A stretch of 64,000 bases of DNA. Origin: Mucor racemosus (Eukaryota > Mucoromycota > Mucoromycetes > Mucorales > Mucoraceae). A model generated the notes under the pieces. It saw nothing but the letters and a program-made list of their open reading frames with translations, was not told the DNA's origin and did no database searches. The stretch is taken from assembly GCA_027405735.1 (NCBI GenBank), contig JAPEHQ010000008.1:744001-808000 (forward strand), written 5' to 3'. The position numbers and the translations under genes are program-made. Numbering within the stretch: the first letter of the stretch is position 1; every line of letters starts with the position of its first letter. Below are positions 22,287-35,549 of this stretch, in pieces.

Positions 22287-23649
22287 ACCATAATAATCAT
22301 TACTTGTGAATTGATTTTACTAATAAATGTTGTAAATGTATGTAATAAAGAAAGATAAGTACGTGAGAATTGGTCAATCTTTATTAAATATAAAAACGAG
22401 ATGGGGAAAATCAAATGAAGGGTGAATGTCTACTGCTATTTATATTTGATTTAAGGATTGCTTACACACCTGTCTAGAACAGTGTTCTCATACTAAAATT
22501 TAGTGTCACTCCTCACTTATGCTAATGTAATTATATTCAGATATAGATGATCAGTCTAAAGTCTTTAGTTGCTCTTGGCAACACTAATTATTAATATTCT
22601 TTACTTTCTATCTTTTATTCTAAGTCTAGATTATCAGAACTTAGCTTGTGTGATTATCAGGGTAATCATTTACAGTGTTTATATGACACATATGCTAAAT
22701 ATGTTAAGGCATAGTTTATTGTCATATTTAAACTACGATTTAAGGTACATTTATATATGCAAATACAACAATAAATCAATTTTTATAGGTCAAACGTAAA
22801 GATGTATTCAGCTCAAAATGCTTGAAACAATTCAATTATACTAATTTACATGGTCTACAATCTCTTGCTCATTCAATTACTATATTTGATTTTAATATTT
22901 TGTTTATATTGTTACATAAGCTCGTTCGTTCATTAGAATTAACTCACCATCCTTGATTAGCGTATCTATAATAACGGACCATTATTGGCTCATGGTATGC
23001 AAAACTGTTAAAAGGGGTCGTCTAATCTCAAATTTATCTGATTCAACAGCTGATGCTAAACTAGCATCAAATTAGTTGTGTTGACTCGCAATAAAGTAAG
23101 GCGTTTTATCAAGTACGATGTTGGCGTTCAATGTATTTCAGTTAAATTGAATAGATAGAGATATGGTTTATGCAGAGATCTATAAATGTGAGAGAGAGCT
23201 CAGATCTATGAACACAAAAAAATGATCCAAATTGTGATGCTTTGTCTACTTATACGAGATTTTTTTATGGCGATACCTGGTGGCTCAAGTGTAATTTAGG
23301 CATTTAATTGCCAAATGTATTGAATCAAGATAAAGTCGGTTGTTGTTGATTGATGTATGTAATGGATAATAAGAAGTTCAATGTCATTTATTGAATGGAT
23401 GAATGTAAATGTATAAAGCAAAGCTTACTTTTGAATGAAAGTACTAATTATTCTGATTAACATCAATAAGTTCAAAAATTATAATTAAGTACAATAATTG
23501 CTACTAAATCGCATAATTTGCTATGCAGACAATTATTGAAGCATTCATTCTTTTTTTTTTTGGCAATGCTGCAAATCAGCGTTCAATATGACTGAATACT
23601 GTATTAATAAACCAGAGAAAATAAAATTGGTGAAAAAACTGATAACCAA
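22287..23649. other. AT-rich spacer, no gene recognised
   Basis: No coding exon with recognisable motif. Short GA-rich runs occur near 23155-23215. Nothing else stands out. Confidence 0.5.
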
Positions 23650-24140
23650 TGTACATCAAAGTCAAGATAGTGGAGATCGCCACATTTTAATGGATAGAAA
23701 TTACAGGACCAAGACGTTGTGTTTGCTTCAGGATTTTTAAAAGGGTTTAAAAGCACACTTCTTCATCAAATTCACTTAGATTTTGAATACTCACCATATG
23801 CTATTAGTATTATCTTGTTTTTTGATTTAATTGCTGTATTAGTAAGAATTAAGCTTTTCATAGCTTACTGTATAACAATAACAGTGGGATATTTCTAAGT
23901 TTAGATTGACGTTTATCATAAGGCGGGCTGATGATACGTTTAATACTACTACTGTAGATGAAACTAGTCAATTTAATTTATGGGATTTGAATGCAAATAC
24001 CGAGGAGCCATTTGTAAGTGCTTAAGTTGGCTCTAGTAATAAAGCATTGAATCAATTGGCTTGAGACAAAGAGTGTAAGAAAGTGGCAATAGGTTCTAGT
24101 AATGGCCATCATGTTTATATTTATGTTATGATATTGGAGA
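23650..24140 (+). pseudogene. decayed fragment resembling a dynein intermediate chain WD40 region
   Basis: One frame from about 23927 reads TSQFNLWDLNANTEEP and, after an in-frame TAA, VGSSNKALNQLA. A TGA then precedes DKECKKVAIGSSNGHHVYIY. The order (x-LWDLN-x-DTE-P, then NxLxWDK-GxxxAIGSSDGHVYIYD) is that of a late WD repeat of cytoplasmic dynein intermediate chains. Two stops within about 70 codons, a lost Trp before the DKE block and a duplicated His show decay. Upstream (23660-23710) RNYRTK could be the remnant of a preceding DWTVKLWRTK-type repeat, less surely. Functional homologue not in the window. Confidence 0.45.
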
Positions 24141-26276
24141 GATAAGACTAAAACTTAATTTAAATTACCCCTAGCGCAATAATTATAAAGTAAGGCTATA
24201 TTATCATCAAATAAGCTATCACACAATATTAACGTGTATAAAGATTTACAGTAATTAGCTTGAACCAAGTGGATACAGCATCATAAATTCTTGAAAAAGT
24301 TCTCAAGTATTATAAAATCTCTTATTTTTAAGGCTTACAAGGCTTATAAGCGGAATATTAATTTAGAAAATTATTTTTGTCCAGATCATCAATTTTGACA
24401 TTTTTTAATTTTTTTTTTCTGATTTTGCAAATCTAGAGCTAATTATAATACCAATTATAAAAACAAAAAATATACACATATACAGAGTTTAGCGCTCTAT
24501 TTGCTCAATAAAAAATAACAAACATTTTTATTACAAAATATTATATGAAAATCCTTTCACCAAAATTCCGTTTTTGGGCCAAAGATGCTAAGTTTCATTA
24601 CTTAACATTTAATATTAAGCTTTTATAAAATGCGTATTAGTCATGGCTACAATTTTCTCTCACAATGTAGTATATTTAAACGTTGATTTTGGTATCAAAA
24701 TTTGATTTTTCTATTTTTTGATCAAAATCATGAGTGTTGGTAAGGGTAAAATGAGCCCCGAAAATGTCCGCTACAAAAACTGAATTTTCAGACCGTACGT
24801 GGTTAAATATAAAAAAAGTTAAAAAAAAGAAACGCTTTTTTATTTGAAACGTAGATATACCATACTATAAGAGACTTAGCAATTCAATCTTGCTATGCTC
24901 AATTACGGCGTCTTTCTACGAGCTTGCTTTTGCGATTTCTTAATGAATGTATGATATGATAGACGGGTTTTCTGGTAAAAAAAAAGTATGTTTTTATGAT
25001 AACAGATATTGCCCATTTTGTTTAATTTATGGTTCGTGTGTTGTGATGATGCTGCTTTTACATTGGCTGAAATGAGCAATTTAACAGGGTTTTAATTGCG
25101 CTAAATAATATAAAGCCTTAAAAATTCTTTTCTACGTGTGTTGTTTCTCTCTTTTTGTTTTCATATTCCAAGGAGATATTCCTGTTTTTTGATAAGGCAT
25201 ATCAGACTATCAAGCTGGTATTCTTTTGTTTTACCTGAATACGCATTCTAACAACATAAGAAGAAACTAATGTTTTTAATATAATATATGTAGCAGTCTA
25301 TATTAAAGACTGATATTTTCATTTAACCGCACTTTAAGATCAAATGTCATTATTTACTACTGTATTGTTGAACGTATTTCTTGATTACCAGATCAAATCG
25401 AAGGCACTAATATTTATATCTAATCAATGAGAAGCTAAAACTGGCTACAAACCCATGAAATATTCCAAAAAAGTGATAAAATTTCAAATGATATCAAAAC
25501 ACAAAAAAAAAAGAACAATCCAATGTCTTGCCTCATTACCATAATAGTTTTGATTGTATATATATTCTACTTGAAACCAAATATTTTTACAGCTGACAAT
25601 CGTAAACCAAAGTAGTAAGTTTGAAGAAGGTTAATTTGTTTAAATTTTATGAGTGATAAAATAGCATTTATAATCTTAGATTTGTCTTGCGGTATAAATT
25701 TAAGCAGTAAATGTTATTTAAGTTTATGCTCGAGCAAAAAGCATTGTTGCTGTAACCATTATAGCTATAAAAATATTTACAAATGATGACAATCGTAAAT
25801 ATATTGGTTCTTGCATGCATTGCTCTACATCAACAACGTATTGAATTGCATTGTCTATAATTTATATTAATAAAAGCAAATGGAATTTAAAAACCGATTC
25901 TAGTAAAAAAATGCAATAATGGAATTTTGAGAACGGCACGATGCTCATGTACAAACCAATTTGTGCCTATTATACGATCAGCTCATTATGCTCATGGTCA
26001 GAGTTTATTATTATGCACAAATAGGGATAATGATATGCTTATGGGTAATTCTACTATTATGCGTACGTGGGATTAATGTCATGCACGCGGAGAAAATCTA
26101 TAATCCTGCACATACAGGCTTTTCGTTGTGCTCGTGTGCAGTTTCTTTTGTTGTGCCCGTATGCATCTTGTTATCTTTATAGCCATATTCAGTGGACACA
26201 ACAGCTCAGGCTATAGTATGCAGTCCACCTGGGCGCAATAAAATTATCTTGTGCAGCACAGGTCGGCCGTAGTGAA
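24141..26276. other. AT-rich spacer, no gene recognised
   Basis: Several poly-T/poly-A runs. The stretch 25950-26260 has visibly higher GC content (Leu/Val-rich frame at 25961-26182), but no motif or repeat partner is recognised. Confidence 0.45.
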
Positions 26277-26505
26277 TTAACTAACCGCTGGAATGAAATA
26301 ATATGGTGTCATAATTGAAGTTCAAACGTTATTTTTAATTGCTGCTAGATATACTTAGTACGCTAGGAGTTTCTTACTTATAATATCCGATATCAAGACT
26401 TTGCGGTTCAATGTATGTCGTAGTCAATAGATTATTGTAAGATGTAGTATTGCTACTGCAAAAGGTGATAAAGTACGATACTTGGTATCATACAACATGC
26501 TTGAT
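26277..26505 (+). mobile_element. LTR2, left-truncated copy
   Basis: Matches the last about 230 bp of LTR2 (CTGGAATGAAATAATATGGTGTCATAATTG, TACGCTAGGAGTTTCTTA, GGTGATAAAGTACGATACTTGG) and ends near CATACAACA. It precedes R1 copy B, as LTR2 at 42426 precedes copy D. Confidence 0.65.
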
Positions 26506-27149
26506 GATAAATAGTAAATTGGCAAAAGCTACATACCTTTGGGCATTATTCTTACACTTTTTTTTTTTTTTTTTTTTTTTTTTACATATAAAGTGTTTCT
26601 TGAGTGAAGAGTGCTATGCCTTTAATAGTATTGTTTATGCAGTAATAATTACCCTGAAGTCTATTATTAAGGATAAATTAAAGGTGGTGACAAACCGATT
26701 TCTAACTGATAATGACTGAAGCAGGAACTGACAGAAATTCAAATATGATTAATAATGTTATTCGCTAAGCTCTTTTCAAGTCTCTCTGAAAAATGACTGA
26801 AGATATTCCATTATGTATGCCTTTATGTTACAATTAGTAATACTCTATTTGTTACTTACTGGATGAAAATTGAAAACCAAAATCAAAGTATACAGACAGT
26901 AGTAAGTCTACAATACAGTTTACATTATTAAATTATTGCGTGCATAATGTGTCTCTCTTGTGCTTGTAAAATAAGATATTCATAAAAAAAGTGGATTTCC
27001 GAAATAGCACTAATCATACTAGAATACGGAAAAGAAGACGACAATTGCTAGTCTTTTGAAAGCTGTGCATTGAAATGTAAAACGAAAAAAAAGGTGAGGG
27101 GGTGATTAGCTACAGTTCTAGCCCGGCAAACAGAAGTCCCGAACAAAAT

Positions 27150-27260
27150 CTGTTTACACGATTTTTGAACCCACAACCTCTCCGTCTAAACTAGCTGTAA
27201 AGCGCATAATTCTAGCAACTAGGATAAACGTCCCCTCTATGTTTGCTTTTCTTAATTGCT
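27150..27260 (-). other. tRNA-like segment inside R1 copy B
   Basis: On the minus strand a degenerate A-box (TATCCTAGTTGCTAGAAT) is followed about 45 nt later by a B-box-like GGGTTCAAAAATC. The copy in R1 D (43010-42900) is closer to consensus with GGTTCGAAACTC. It does not fold as a functional tRNA. Confidence 0.4.
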
Positions 27261-28467
27261 GTCCTTGTACTTATCTGTTATTTTGTTTTTTTTCGATTTG
27301 TGCAATATTGAGTAATTTGACCATTTTTTTTTCTTTGGTATATAATACTGCTATTTGCTGAGAATCAGAAGCAATTTGATTTACAAAAAAATCTTTATTC
27401 CTGATCGAAATATAAAGAAAATCTGTTATTTTTGCCCTATATCATGTAATTATGATAGGTACAATAATGCAAATGCTGACTTTATTTCACTAGAAAATAT
27501 AACTAAAGTTTCCAGTGAGTATATAATCAATAGATGCAAAATAGCGCTACGTATATATACAAAAATGTAGTAGTACATAAGGCGTGTACACTGTATATAT
27601 TATACTACTATGTAATAACAAAATTTTTATAAACTATAAAAGTTACGGTCATCAATGTTGAAAATACCAGATTTTGTCCGATATCCACAGAAAAATAATA
27701 TCTGCTAATACAGTATATATAATAAAAATTGATTTTTAGAGTTTCTCTAAATAGAAGAAGCTAAACAATCACACTGTGTGATATTTGTGTAATTATTTTT
27801 TTTACTAATTAATCAATAAAAAAATGACAATTTATTTTGTTCGTTCTGTCATTCACAACCTATTTTGACTTGCTGTAATGCACGAAGAAACTACGCTCGA
27901 TAAGTTAAAATGAATTTTAATATTAAATTTGGATTTTCAAAAAAAAATTTCATAGTTTTCAATCTTCAACATCGGAGCGTGCTCTCTTTTCTATAACTAA
28001 CATTATATTAAACATTTTCAGGATATACTTTAGACACTACTAAACAGACACAAATTAGTCTCATTATATTAGCTATTCCTGAATTCATTTTATATCTCAT
28101 GAAAGGCTCAAAAACGCGTGAAATCCACTGCTTTTTTCTTGAAAACTGGGTCTCATTTTTCATCGCTGCTATACTTTTTTTTTCACTAAATAGCACCAGG
28201 ATGAAATTATATGCCAATGTACCTGAGATGTTCAGCTTTAATCCAAAAACAAGTATCCGGAAATATCCTATTTTTTGCAGTTGGTATTAATTTTTCAGTG
28301 CTAATGTTTCAGATTTTTTACGCGTATTTCACTGCTAAAGAATTGAAAACTTTGAGGCTTCATATCTCTAGACATAATTAAGCTATACTAACACTTTTTA
28401 ATAATAAAACTTACTTGTTTTGAAGTGCTCTATAATATATTTTAATATAAAAAAATTCTGAGCACTT

Positions 28468-28722
28468 TTATTTTTTTTCATTTTTTTTTGACATTTCTAT
28501 AGTAGGTTTCAAAATATTGGTTAAATTGAGCAACAGTTTTTTTGTATTCATATTATTAAGCTCGTGGAGCTCTCTCGGATCCAATTTAGAGTTTTTTAAA
28601 ATATTGATTTTTCGTGGAGATATTCTCAAAAATGTGTACAAAAAGGTACATCCATTTCTAGCTTCCATTTTTCCCTTATATACCCTCATCCCAAATTCTG
28701 AAACTGAAAAAAATTTGGACAA
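28468..28722 (-). other. conserved R1 antisense frame, copy B (84 codons)
   Basis: Same frame as copy A: FGMRVYKGKMEARNGCTFLY, RISPRKINILKNSKLDPREL and LLLNLTNILKPTIEMSKK. It ends earlier than A through a small indel in the poly-A/T tract. No known domain. Confidence 0.33.
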
Positions 28723-29019
28723 AAATCTTGTTTTCTCTATGGAAAATGTAGCTAAAAAGTTAAATAATAGCTCGATCGATAGATAATTGTTTTGCGCATC
28801 ATTGCCGTTTATTATTGTTTAAATATAATTATAAAAAGTGATGTGTATCTTCAAAAAACCTCCAAAATTTCAATTGCATTTTACGCAAAATTTAATGTGA
28901 AATATTTGTCTAAATGTTATTTAGATGAATGCAGAATCATAAACTGTACATAAGCTATTTAGTATACTAGGTCGACGTACTTTGCAGTTCATGATCAATT
29001 AAACGATTTTGTTTTTTTC

Positions 29020-29422
29020 TTTTTAGGGTAGAACGTAGTGGATATACTTTATTTATTATTATTTAATGTGAAGACTTAATATACATGAAACTCCTACAAT
29101 AACGTTTCATGTAGCACAACGTAAACCATATGGGAAGAGGTTGAGAGGTCTCCACAAGTGGGCCTACTGTAAACAAGGTCGCTATAATGATTATACTATG
29201 AAAGATGGGAAAGAAATCGACTAATTAAAGTGCTGCACCAAGAGCCAAAACGGGCATGCGGAGAACGTCATACGAAAAAGTTGTGGGTTGGTGACATGAC
29301 ACTAAACAGGAAATACAGTACTACATAATATTATCAAACAAACTTGCGTCCACCAGGATTCGAACTCGAGTCGTGCGCTTGGGAAGTACACTTCTTAACC
29401 ATTCGGCCCAACCACCAAGGGC
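29020..29422 (-). mobile_element. tRNA-derived SINE (403 bp)
   Basis: Flanked by a perfect 16-bp duplication, CGATTTTGTTTTTTTC (29004-29019 and 29423-29438); other R1 copies have this sequence once. Read on the minus strand, the 5' end carries a tRNA-like head: A-box GGGCCGAATGGTTAAG (Ser/Leu-tRNA style) and B-box AGTTCGAATCC about 40 nt later. A tRNA-unrelated body follows, ending CCCTAAAAA next to the A-rich duplication. Size, internal pol III boxes and long A/T-rich target duplication fit a SINE. A partner LINE is not seen. Confidence 0.8.
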
Positions 29423-30020
29423 CGATTTTGTTTTTTTCATCATTTTTCGTCCATTTTTTAAAATAAATTTTGGAGCCCAGTCATCATAAGCTGTAAGCTG
29501 TGATATCGACTATTATTTTGGTTATCTCGATGAAAAATCAATATTTTTGGCTAAATCAAAAAATGCAGAGTAGCAATCAATTAGATCTATCTTGTGAATA
29601 CAAAATTTAACACCTCAATATAGGTACTTAATTTTTACAATCGATCTTAGGCCAATTTTGGTCAATGTTAGGCTATTGCACTTATATCTTGGTATTAAGT
29701 CTTCTATTTTCGGGCAGATATCAATGATCTATAGATGAAAGGTACATCTTCCATGAAGATTTCACGTAATTTGACCCAATATTAGGCGAAGAAATTCGAA
29801 AACCATTTGAAAACCATCTGAAACCTACTTTTTACAACCGTAAAAAACCGACAACAAAAACTCTACCTCGGCAAATTTTGATCCTAACAACTTCCAACTT
29901 TACATGATAATAGGTACACATCTTTGAAATGCTGCTCTCAAAGGACATCTTTTACAATCTATTGTGCGTTGAGAAAAGCATGGCTAATAAAGTGCATTTA
30001 TAGCTTACCGCGCACTTTTA

Positions 30021-33000
30021 TTGAAAATAAGTTAAAAACGATCTTTATATTTAGCATACATTAGTATTTTGCTGTTTGAAAATCAAGAGGAAAACGTCCA
30101 CTTTTCACCTTGTTGGAATTCGTGTGTAACGCTTTATCGCATGGAGAATATAATCAATATCACGAAACTTGTAATCAAAGACCCTCATAACATTTATAAT
30201 GGTATTAAGCGATATTATTGATGAATTTATGAGGCCCAGTTGATTTTGAGACTATTCAAATTTTGATAATAATCATTACTGTGCCAAAAACGCAACTACA
30301 ATCAGACAAAATATGAAAATAAAAACTGAAATTCTGGCCCATATGTATTGCAATGTCAAAGTACATTACATGGAAAAGGCTCAATGTTGCTTGATTAATT
30401 GAATATGATACATAAAACGGTCAGCCAATTAGTAACTTCTACGTTTATATGTAAATACTAAAAATACTAGGAGCTTTAGAACTCTTTTGACATTAATGCA
30501 AAATTAACATTTAAATTATACCTTTATAATAATTTGATGTGATATCATATCAAGAATCTTTAAAATAGATAGAGACAACATAACCTTCTAAGATTAAAAG
30601 GAAGGTTTTTTTTTATTTTTATTTTTTACAGCATCATATCATATTATGTAATATGACAAAGATAATTTACATGCACAAATACTGAAAGATTGTAGCATTC
30701 AAAGCTACTTAGCAGTAGCTCATAACGTATACCATTATATAACAGTTTTATCATCAAAGAAAAGCAATATCGTTGTTTGCATCTGGTCCATATAATTGAT
30801 ATTTAAAGGGTTTAGTAAAAACGTCGCTCATATCTCGCTAAAGTGATTTTTCTGTATCTCATGTATTTCAATTTCTCTTGATTCAATTAAAAACTATGTA
30901 AAATGTGCAAGTGTTTTGGTTTTAAAATGCTCGAAAGTCAAGTACGGATCAATTATTGATATAATTAAGACTTTCTTTTAAAGAGAATATCGACTTCTAT
31001 ATGACTTATTTCTCATGCACAATTATAGAATGCAATAGCCATTTTCCATTATGTCTAACACACAATTCATGTAAACAAAATTGGGATACTGTATTGCATA
31101 TATACGGCTGGCAATATGTCGCATAATGGCTAGCTACATGCATAAAGTACAAGAATAAATTAGAAAGCTAAATGCAAATTTAAATCAGCTGCTTATATTA
31201 AAATTAAACTAATGGTTTTGTTGCTGATCTAATAAACTTCTTTTCCTCCCCGTGCTCTTCTTGGAAGAGTCATGTTGCAAATGATGATTATAAAAGCTTG
31301 ATACTTATAATTCACGTGGACAAATGTATATATAATGGTATTATATATGTACATAATCAAGGCATTTACCAAGTAGCTATGCTATCATTTTATTTGCATA
31401 AATGTCATGCTTAACACCTATGTAATGTTGCATATAAAATATAATACAAACTAATGCTACGCTATTTTGGATGACTATCAAAAATGTATCAGATGTAAAA
31501 TGTTATCATTCAACTTTTTTTTTTATTACTAACTTTTTTATCCGGAAAAAGCACTGACCTTCAACTATAATGTTAATAAATTGTTAATATATACCTTATA
31601 TAAATTTCCTTTTATTTGTTTATAAACAATTGTGGCGATGAGACCTTAATGGAGAATTAATACATAACTAATTATAAAATGATTCTGAATTGTTCGAGTC
31701 TTTTTTTTTTTCGCGTTTTATAAAAGAAAGGAAAAGAATATTTTCCTATAATACATGTTACACTTTCGTGTTGGAAAAGTCTTGATCAGATCAAGGTCTA
31801 TTTAAAAAAAAAATTAAGGCTCAAGCAGTAATAGAAAGAACTCCACCATCTGTAAAGCATGAAATCATAAATCAGCATCATGCACATGTTGCCAAACTAA
31901 GAACGTGAAAATCTGTTACACCAATATGCTCAATTTTATTTCGAAATGTTACTTTGGGGCTGATGCTGATGCTGATGCTGATGCTGATGCTGTTATATAT
32001 TAGTATTACTGCAAGTTAAATTTCATTAAATGAATTCATTTATTACATTATTATTAAGAATTTTGATTGTCTATATTAAATAAAAAAGACGCGTAACTGA
32101 CCACATTTTATATGAGTGACACACTGATGCCATTATATACCTTAATTGGATGAAATTTAAATTAGTCAATGCGAATCCAGCGTATTAAAATGAAAATGTA
32201 GTATGGATTTTATGTGTCAAGCATCGTTTTGTGTTACAATACATGTTTATAATAAACGATATAGTTATCGACAACATTTCCCAATTTATAACAGCGTCGT
32301 AAAAATAGATACTTTATATAAAAACAACAACAACAACAACAAAATATATACACAAAAAAAGACAACAACAACAAGAAAAAAAAAAGATTTTTTCTGTGTT
32401 ATGGTAGTACTAGATTGATAAAGTGTGGATTTCATCACCATCGTCGTCCAGAATAAATCACACGTATCTTTTTTGTATAAATGTAATGCAAAATGTATTA
32501 TAACCTTGCATTATTTTTATTTATATACATTTACTGGCAGTGACGTTGCTGTTGTTGCCGCTGCTGATGTTTTTGTTGCTGCTGTTGTTGTTGTTGTTGT
32601 TGTTGTTGTTGTAGGATTTTATAAACAACAGCAGCATGAATATACACACTCACACACACACATACACACAAACACACACGTACAGCAAAACAACGCGGAA
32701 ACTGTTCCGCATATAGTTTCGGAGTTACTTGAATTAACAAAACAAGTAATGTATTTTTTATTTATTGTTGTCGAAATGTAATTGAGGATTTTTGACAAAG
32801 AAATTTATTCTATATGATTTACAATGAATTCAATATTTTTAGTATTTTTAAACTATTTGGATAGTTCACACAAAAATAACAAACTAAAATTATACATACA
32901 AGTTTATTATTTAGTAAACAAACAACGAATTACAACATTTTCTATATTTACTTCTTGTTTTTGTCGTCAATCATATCCATAAATTCCTGTATTTTTATTT

Positions 33001-33382
33001 TTATTTTTTTATATATATATATATAATTGACCATTTTAAGAACCGATAATCATCGTAATACTAGATAATTGCATATGTAGTCAGTCAATGTAAATTAATT
33101 AAGTGAAATAACAGACAAGTGATAGCATTTTAAAAGAAAACAAGAGTGATCAACCATAAAAAATGTCGACGAAAAAAGCATACAAGATTCCATTTTATAA
33201 TATTGGATTTGTTGTTGTTATTGTTATTATTTTCAGTTCAAAAGAAGCTGTACATCTAAGAAAAAAAACTATTATTTTTTGGTGTTGTTATTATTACCTT
33301 TTCTAGACAGGAAATCCTTTTTTCTATATAAAGGCTCAAAATTTTTTTTCATGATTCGAAAGTTAATTCTTTTTCATTTCAT

Positions 33383-33413
<31 letters not shown>

Positions 33414-33440
33414 CATATATTTAATATACCAATTGATTTA
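30021..33440. other. AT-rich intergenic region with microsatellites
   Basis: About 3.4 kb without a recognisable exon. Simple repeats: (GATGCT)n at about 31960-31993, (AAC)n at about 32323-32342, (TTG)n at about 32562-32611, (CA)n at about 32645-32680, and AT runs near 33011-33025 and 33395-33415. A TATATAAAGG box at about 33325 lies 130 bp before the next gene. Confidence 0.6.
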
Positions 33441-33462
33441 CTCTGATAAAAACCATAAGAAA

Positions 33463-34342
33463 ATGAATGGTAAATATACAGATCAAGAATCGATTTTGCT
33501 GTCGTTAAAACTAACAATTTCTATTACTTTTAGTCTCTGATTTACTTAACCCTTTGCCTAGCAATAGCAAAAACATCAATAACAAATTTGTACGTACAAG
33601 ATGTGTCTCTACTCCCGTGATTCCCTCTTCTTCTTCTTCTTCAACTAATACAAGACATTATTATGAACATAACCAACACTTGGATCTTCACCATCTTCAT
33701 CAACAACACCTCCAACATCAAAATCTCATTGGTAAACCACGTAGTAGATTTTCTGAATATGAAGATAATGTCATTCGTCAAGGTGTTGCTCAAAGATTAA
33801 CATGGGGTCAAATCTCGGATCTTTTGCCTCATCGTAAGCGTGCAACTTGCTTTAATCGTTATAGAACCCTGCAAGGCATTCGCAAATCACGTAAATCTTC
33901 GGAAGAAAATTCCCCAGAAATGTCATCTTCATCATCACTTAGTCCTACTAGTCCTGTTACATCATGCTTTAGTGATCCAACGACACCACCTACATCAACT
34001 TATACACTTACAGCAAATAGTCAACCAAATTGGTTCACATCTTCTTCTGCTGATATTATTTATGATCATCAACAACATCTTCCTCTTCCCAAATACCCAA
34101 CTTCTTCTTACATGAATGATATCAACAGCAGCAGTAGCAACAGCAGTGATTCATCATCTGATGACAATGACGATTTTCCTTTTACAGCACAAACAATGAC
34201 AAAGAGATCTCATAAAATTTCATTGCCTGCTTTGACCTCATATCATCATCCTCATCATCCTCATTATCGATCTATATCATCATCATCATCATCTACTACT
34301 ACTACTGCTTCTAGTGCTATTCAACCTTATTATAGTTTATAA
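33463..34342 (+). CDS. Myb/SANT-like DNA-binding protein
   Basis: Probable nuclear transcription factor of 271 residues. Exon 1 (33463-33469) encodes only ATG AAT G; a 64-nt intron (33470-33533) follows, and exon 2 runs 33534-34342, giving MNVSDLLNPLPSNSKN. This start is chosen because the open frame otherwise begins at a non-ATG codon. The domain lies at about residues 85-135: RSRFSEYEDNVIRQGVAQRLTWGQISDLLPHRKRATCFNRYRTLQ, with the three spaced aromatic residues of a SANT/Myb repeat and an ATCFNRYRTL recognition helix. Only one repeat is visible. The rest is Ser/His/Gln-rich and disordered, with poly-Ser and poly-His tracts. Target genes cannot be inferred. Confidence 0.78.
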
Positions 34343-34602
34343 ATCTCTGTATAGAATACCTCAAATCATATCATACATAATTTCATACCACTTTTTTTTT
34401 CTCTTTTTCTATATAAATATATGCCCTCCTTTTTTTTTTCTTACTGTAAAAAAATCAACAACAAACAATTATAATAATAAAAAATCAATTTTATATACAT
34501 AAACACAAAGTTTTGTTGTCAAACGATACTAGATTCGTATTATATTATCAAATCAAACGGGAAACAATTCAATGCCGGGCCCGAGCGTCGTAAAAAAAAA
34601 AT

Positions 34603-35549
34603 CTAGGTACCTCGGTATTTAGCAAATGTTTCCTTAACACCATGACCTTCTTTTAGCGCTTCCATGCACTGATCATCAATTGCAACATATTTTTCACAAT
34701 TCATAATAACTTGCTCAATTAAATCTTGAGGTATAGCTACAATTCCATCTAAATCAGCTACAATGATGTCACCTGGCTGCACAATCACGGGGGATTCTCT
34801 TGAAAGTGTGATAGGAACCTGGACTTCAGAAGGTCGTACAAATGCATTTTGTGGCAGAATCGAGTGCGACCTTGCGAAAACCTTTTCATATTGTTGTTGT
34901 TATTACAAAAAATACGTTTAATTTAGTTTAATAAACTTACAGGAAAATTCATTTGACGATGTTCATTCAAATCACGCACATTTCCATCGATAACTACTCC
35001 CTGACATCCTTTAGATTTTGCTCTAGCAGACATGAGACCACCCCAAACAGCGTTTTTTGCATCTAAATTATAGCTTTATAAGTCATTCATCAATGCAGCG
35101 CAGAATGTTTATTACCTGGTGGAGCTGAAATAACAATAACAGATCCTTCATGAGCTGCATCTGCCTAATTTTAATAATCTATATAAATAAAAAATGTCGG
35201 TGAATGTATAAAATTTCATCTTACGAAATGCTCTTTTGGCACGGGTGAGATAGTATCTGATTTCTCTACCATCTATGTAGTTTTGTTATTAGTTATCAAT
35301 TTATCAAATCAACACAATATGTGTTTCTACCTTGACTGTAAAGGCTGGTCCTACAATACGTGTATTCCCTTCACAGTAAGTTGGTGACCATAGTTCAATA
35401 CCCGGAATATAACCTGCCCAAGGCCCTTTGCCAAGTTTAATAAGGGCATCTGCAATCTATCTATCGTCAATTATCGTAGTTTTTGCCCAATTTTCCTCAT
35501 TTAGACTTACTTCGCAGGTAGAAAACTTCTTCAAACGATTGAGGGGCAT
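34603..35549 (-). CDS. RraA-like / HMG-aldolase family protein
   Basis: Six exons (35549-35511, 35456-35331, 35272-35225, 35164-35116, 35062-34941, 34881-34603) give 220 residues. Family signs are GGLMSARAKSKGCQGVVIDGNVRDLNE (the G-x20-R-D substrate/metal site), HSILPQNAFVRPSEVQVPI, and VQPGDIIVADLDGIVAIPQDL. Members include 4-hydroxy-4-methyl-2-oxoglutarate aldolases and the bacterial RNase E inhibitor RraA; eukaryotic members are usually assigned as aldolase/decarboxylase-like, so the substrate here is open. The start (MPLNRLKKFSTCE) matches the usual short leader before the first helix (IADALIKLG). All introns are 45-70 nt with consensus ends; no defect is seen. No targeting peptide is obvious, so a cytosolic place is inferred. 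Confidence 0.85.

Larger units (their letters stand above)
26840..30020. repeat. R1 repeat, copy B (with SINE insertion)
   Basis: Colinear with copy D (42600-45760): a tRNA-like segment, GATCGAAATATAAAGAAAATCTG, TTATGATAGGTACAATAATGC (the empty site of the solo Ty3 LTR in D), the core with TTACGCGTATTTCACTGC, and a right part ending near GCATGGCTAATAAAGTGC. The SINE at 29020-29422 interrupts it. The conserved minus-strand frame is open at 28722-28468. The left boundary is approximate. Confidence 0.7.

Noticed and set aside
29340..29422. A tRNA gene on the minus strand
   Set aside because: Pol III boxes are good but the arms pair poorly, and the segment is the head of a 403-bp insertion with target duplication, so it is called a SINE.
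32425..32781. 118-codon frame upstream of the Myb-like gene
   Set aside because: Made of TTG/CA microsatellite translation (poly-Val, poly-Thr/His).
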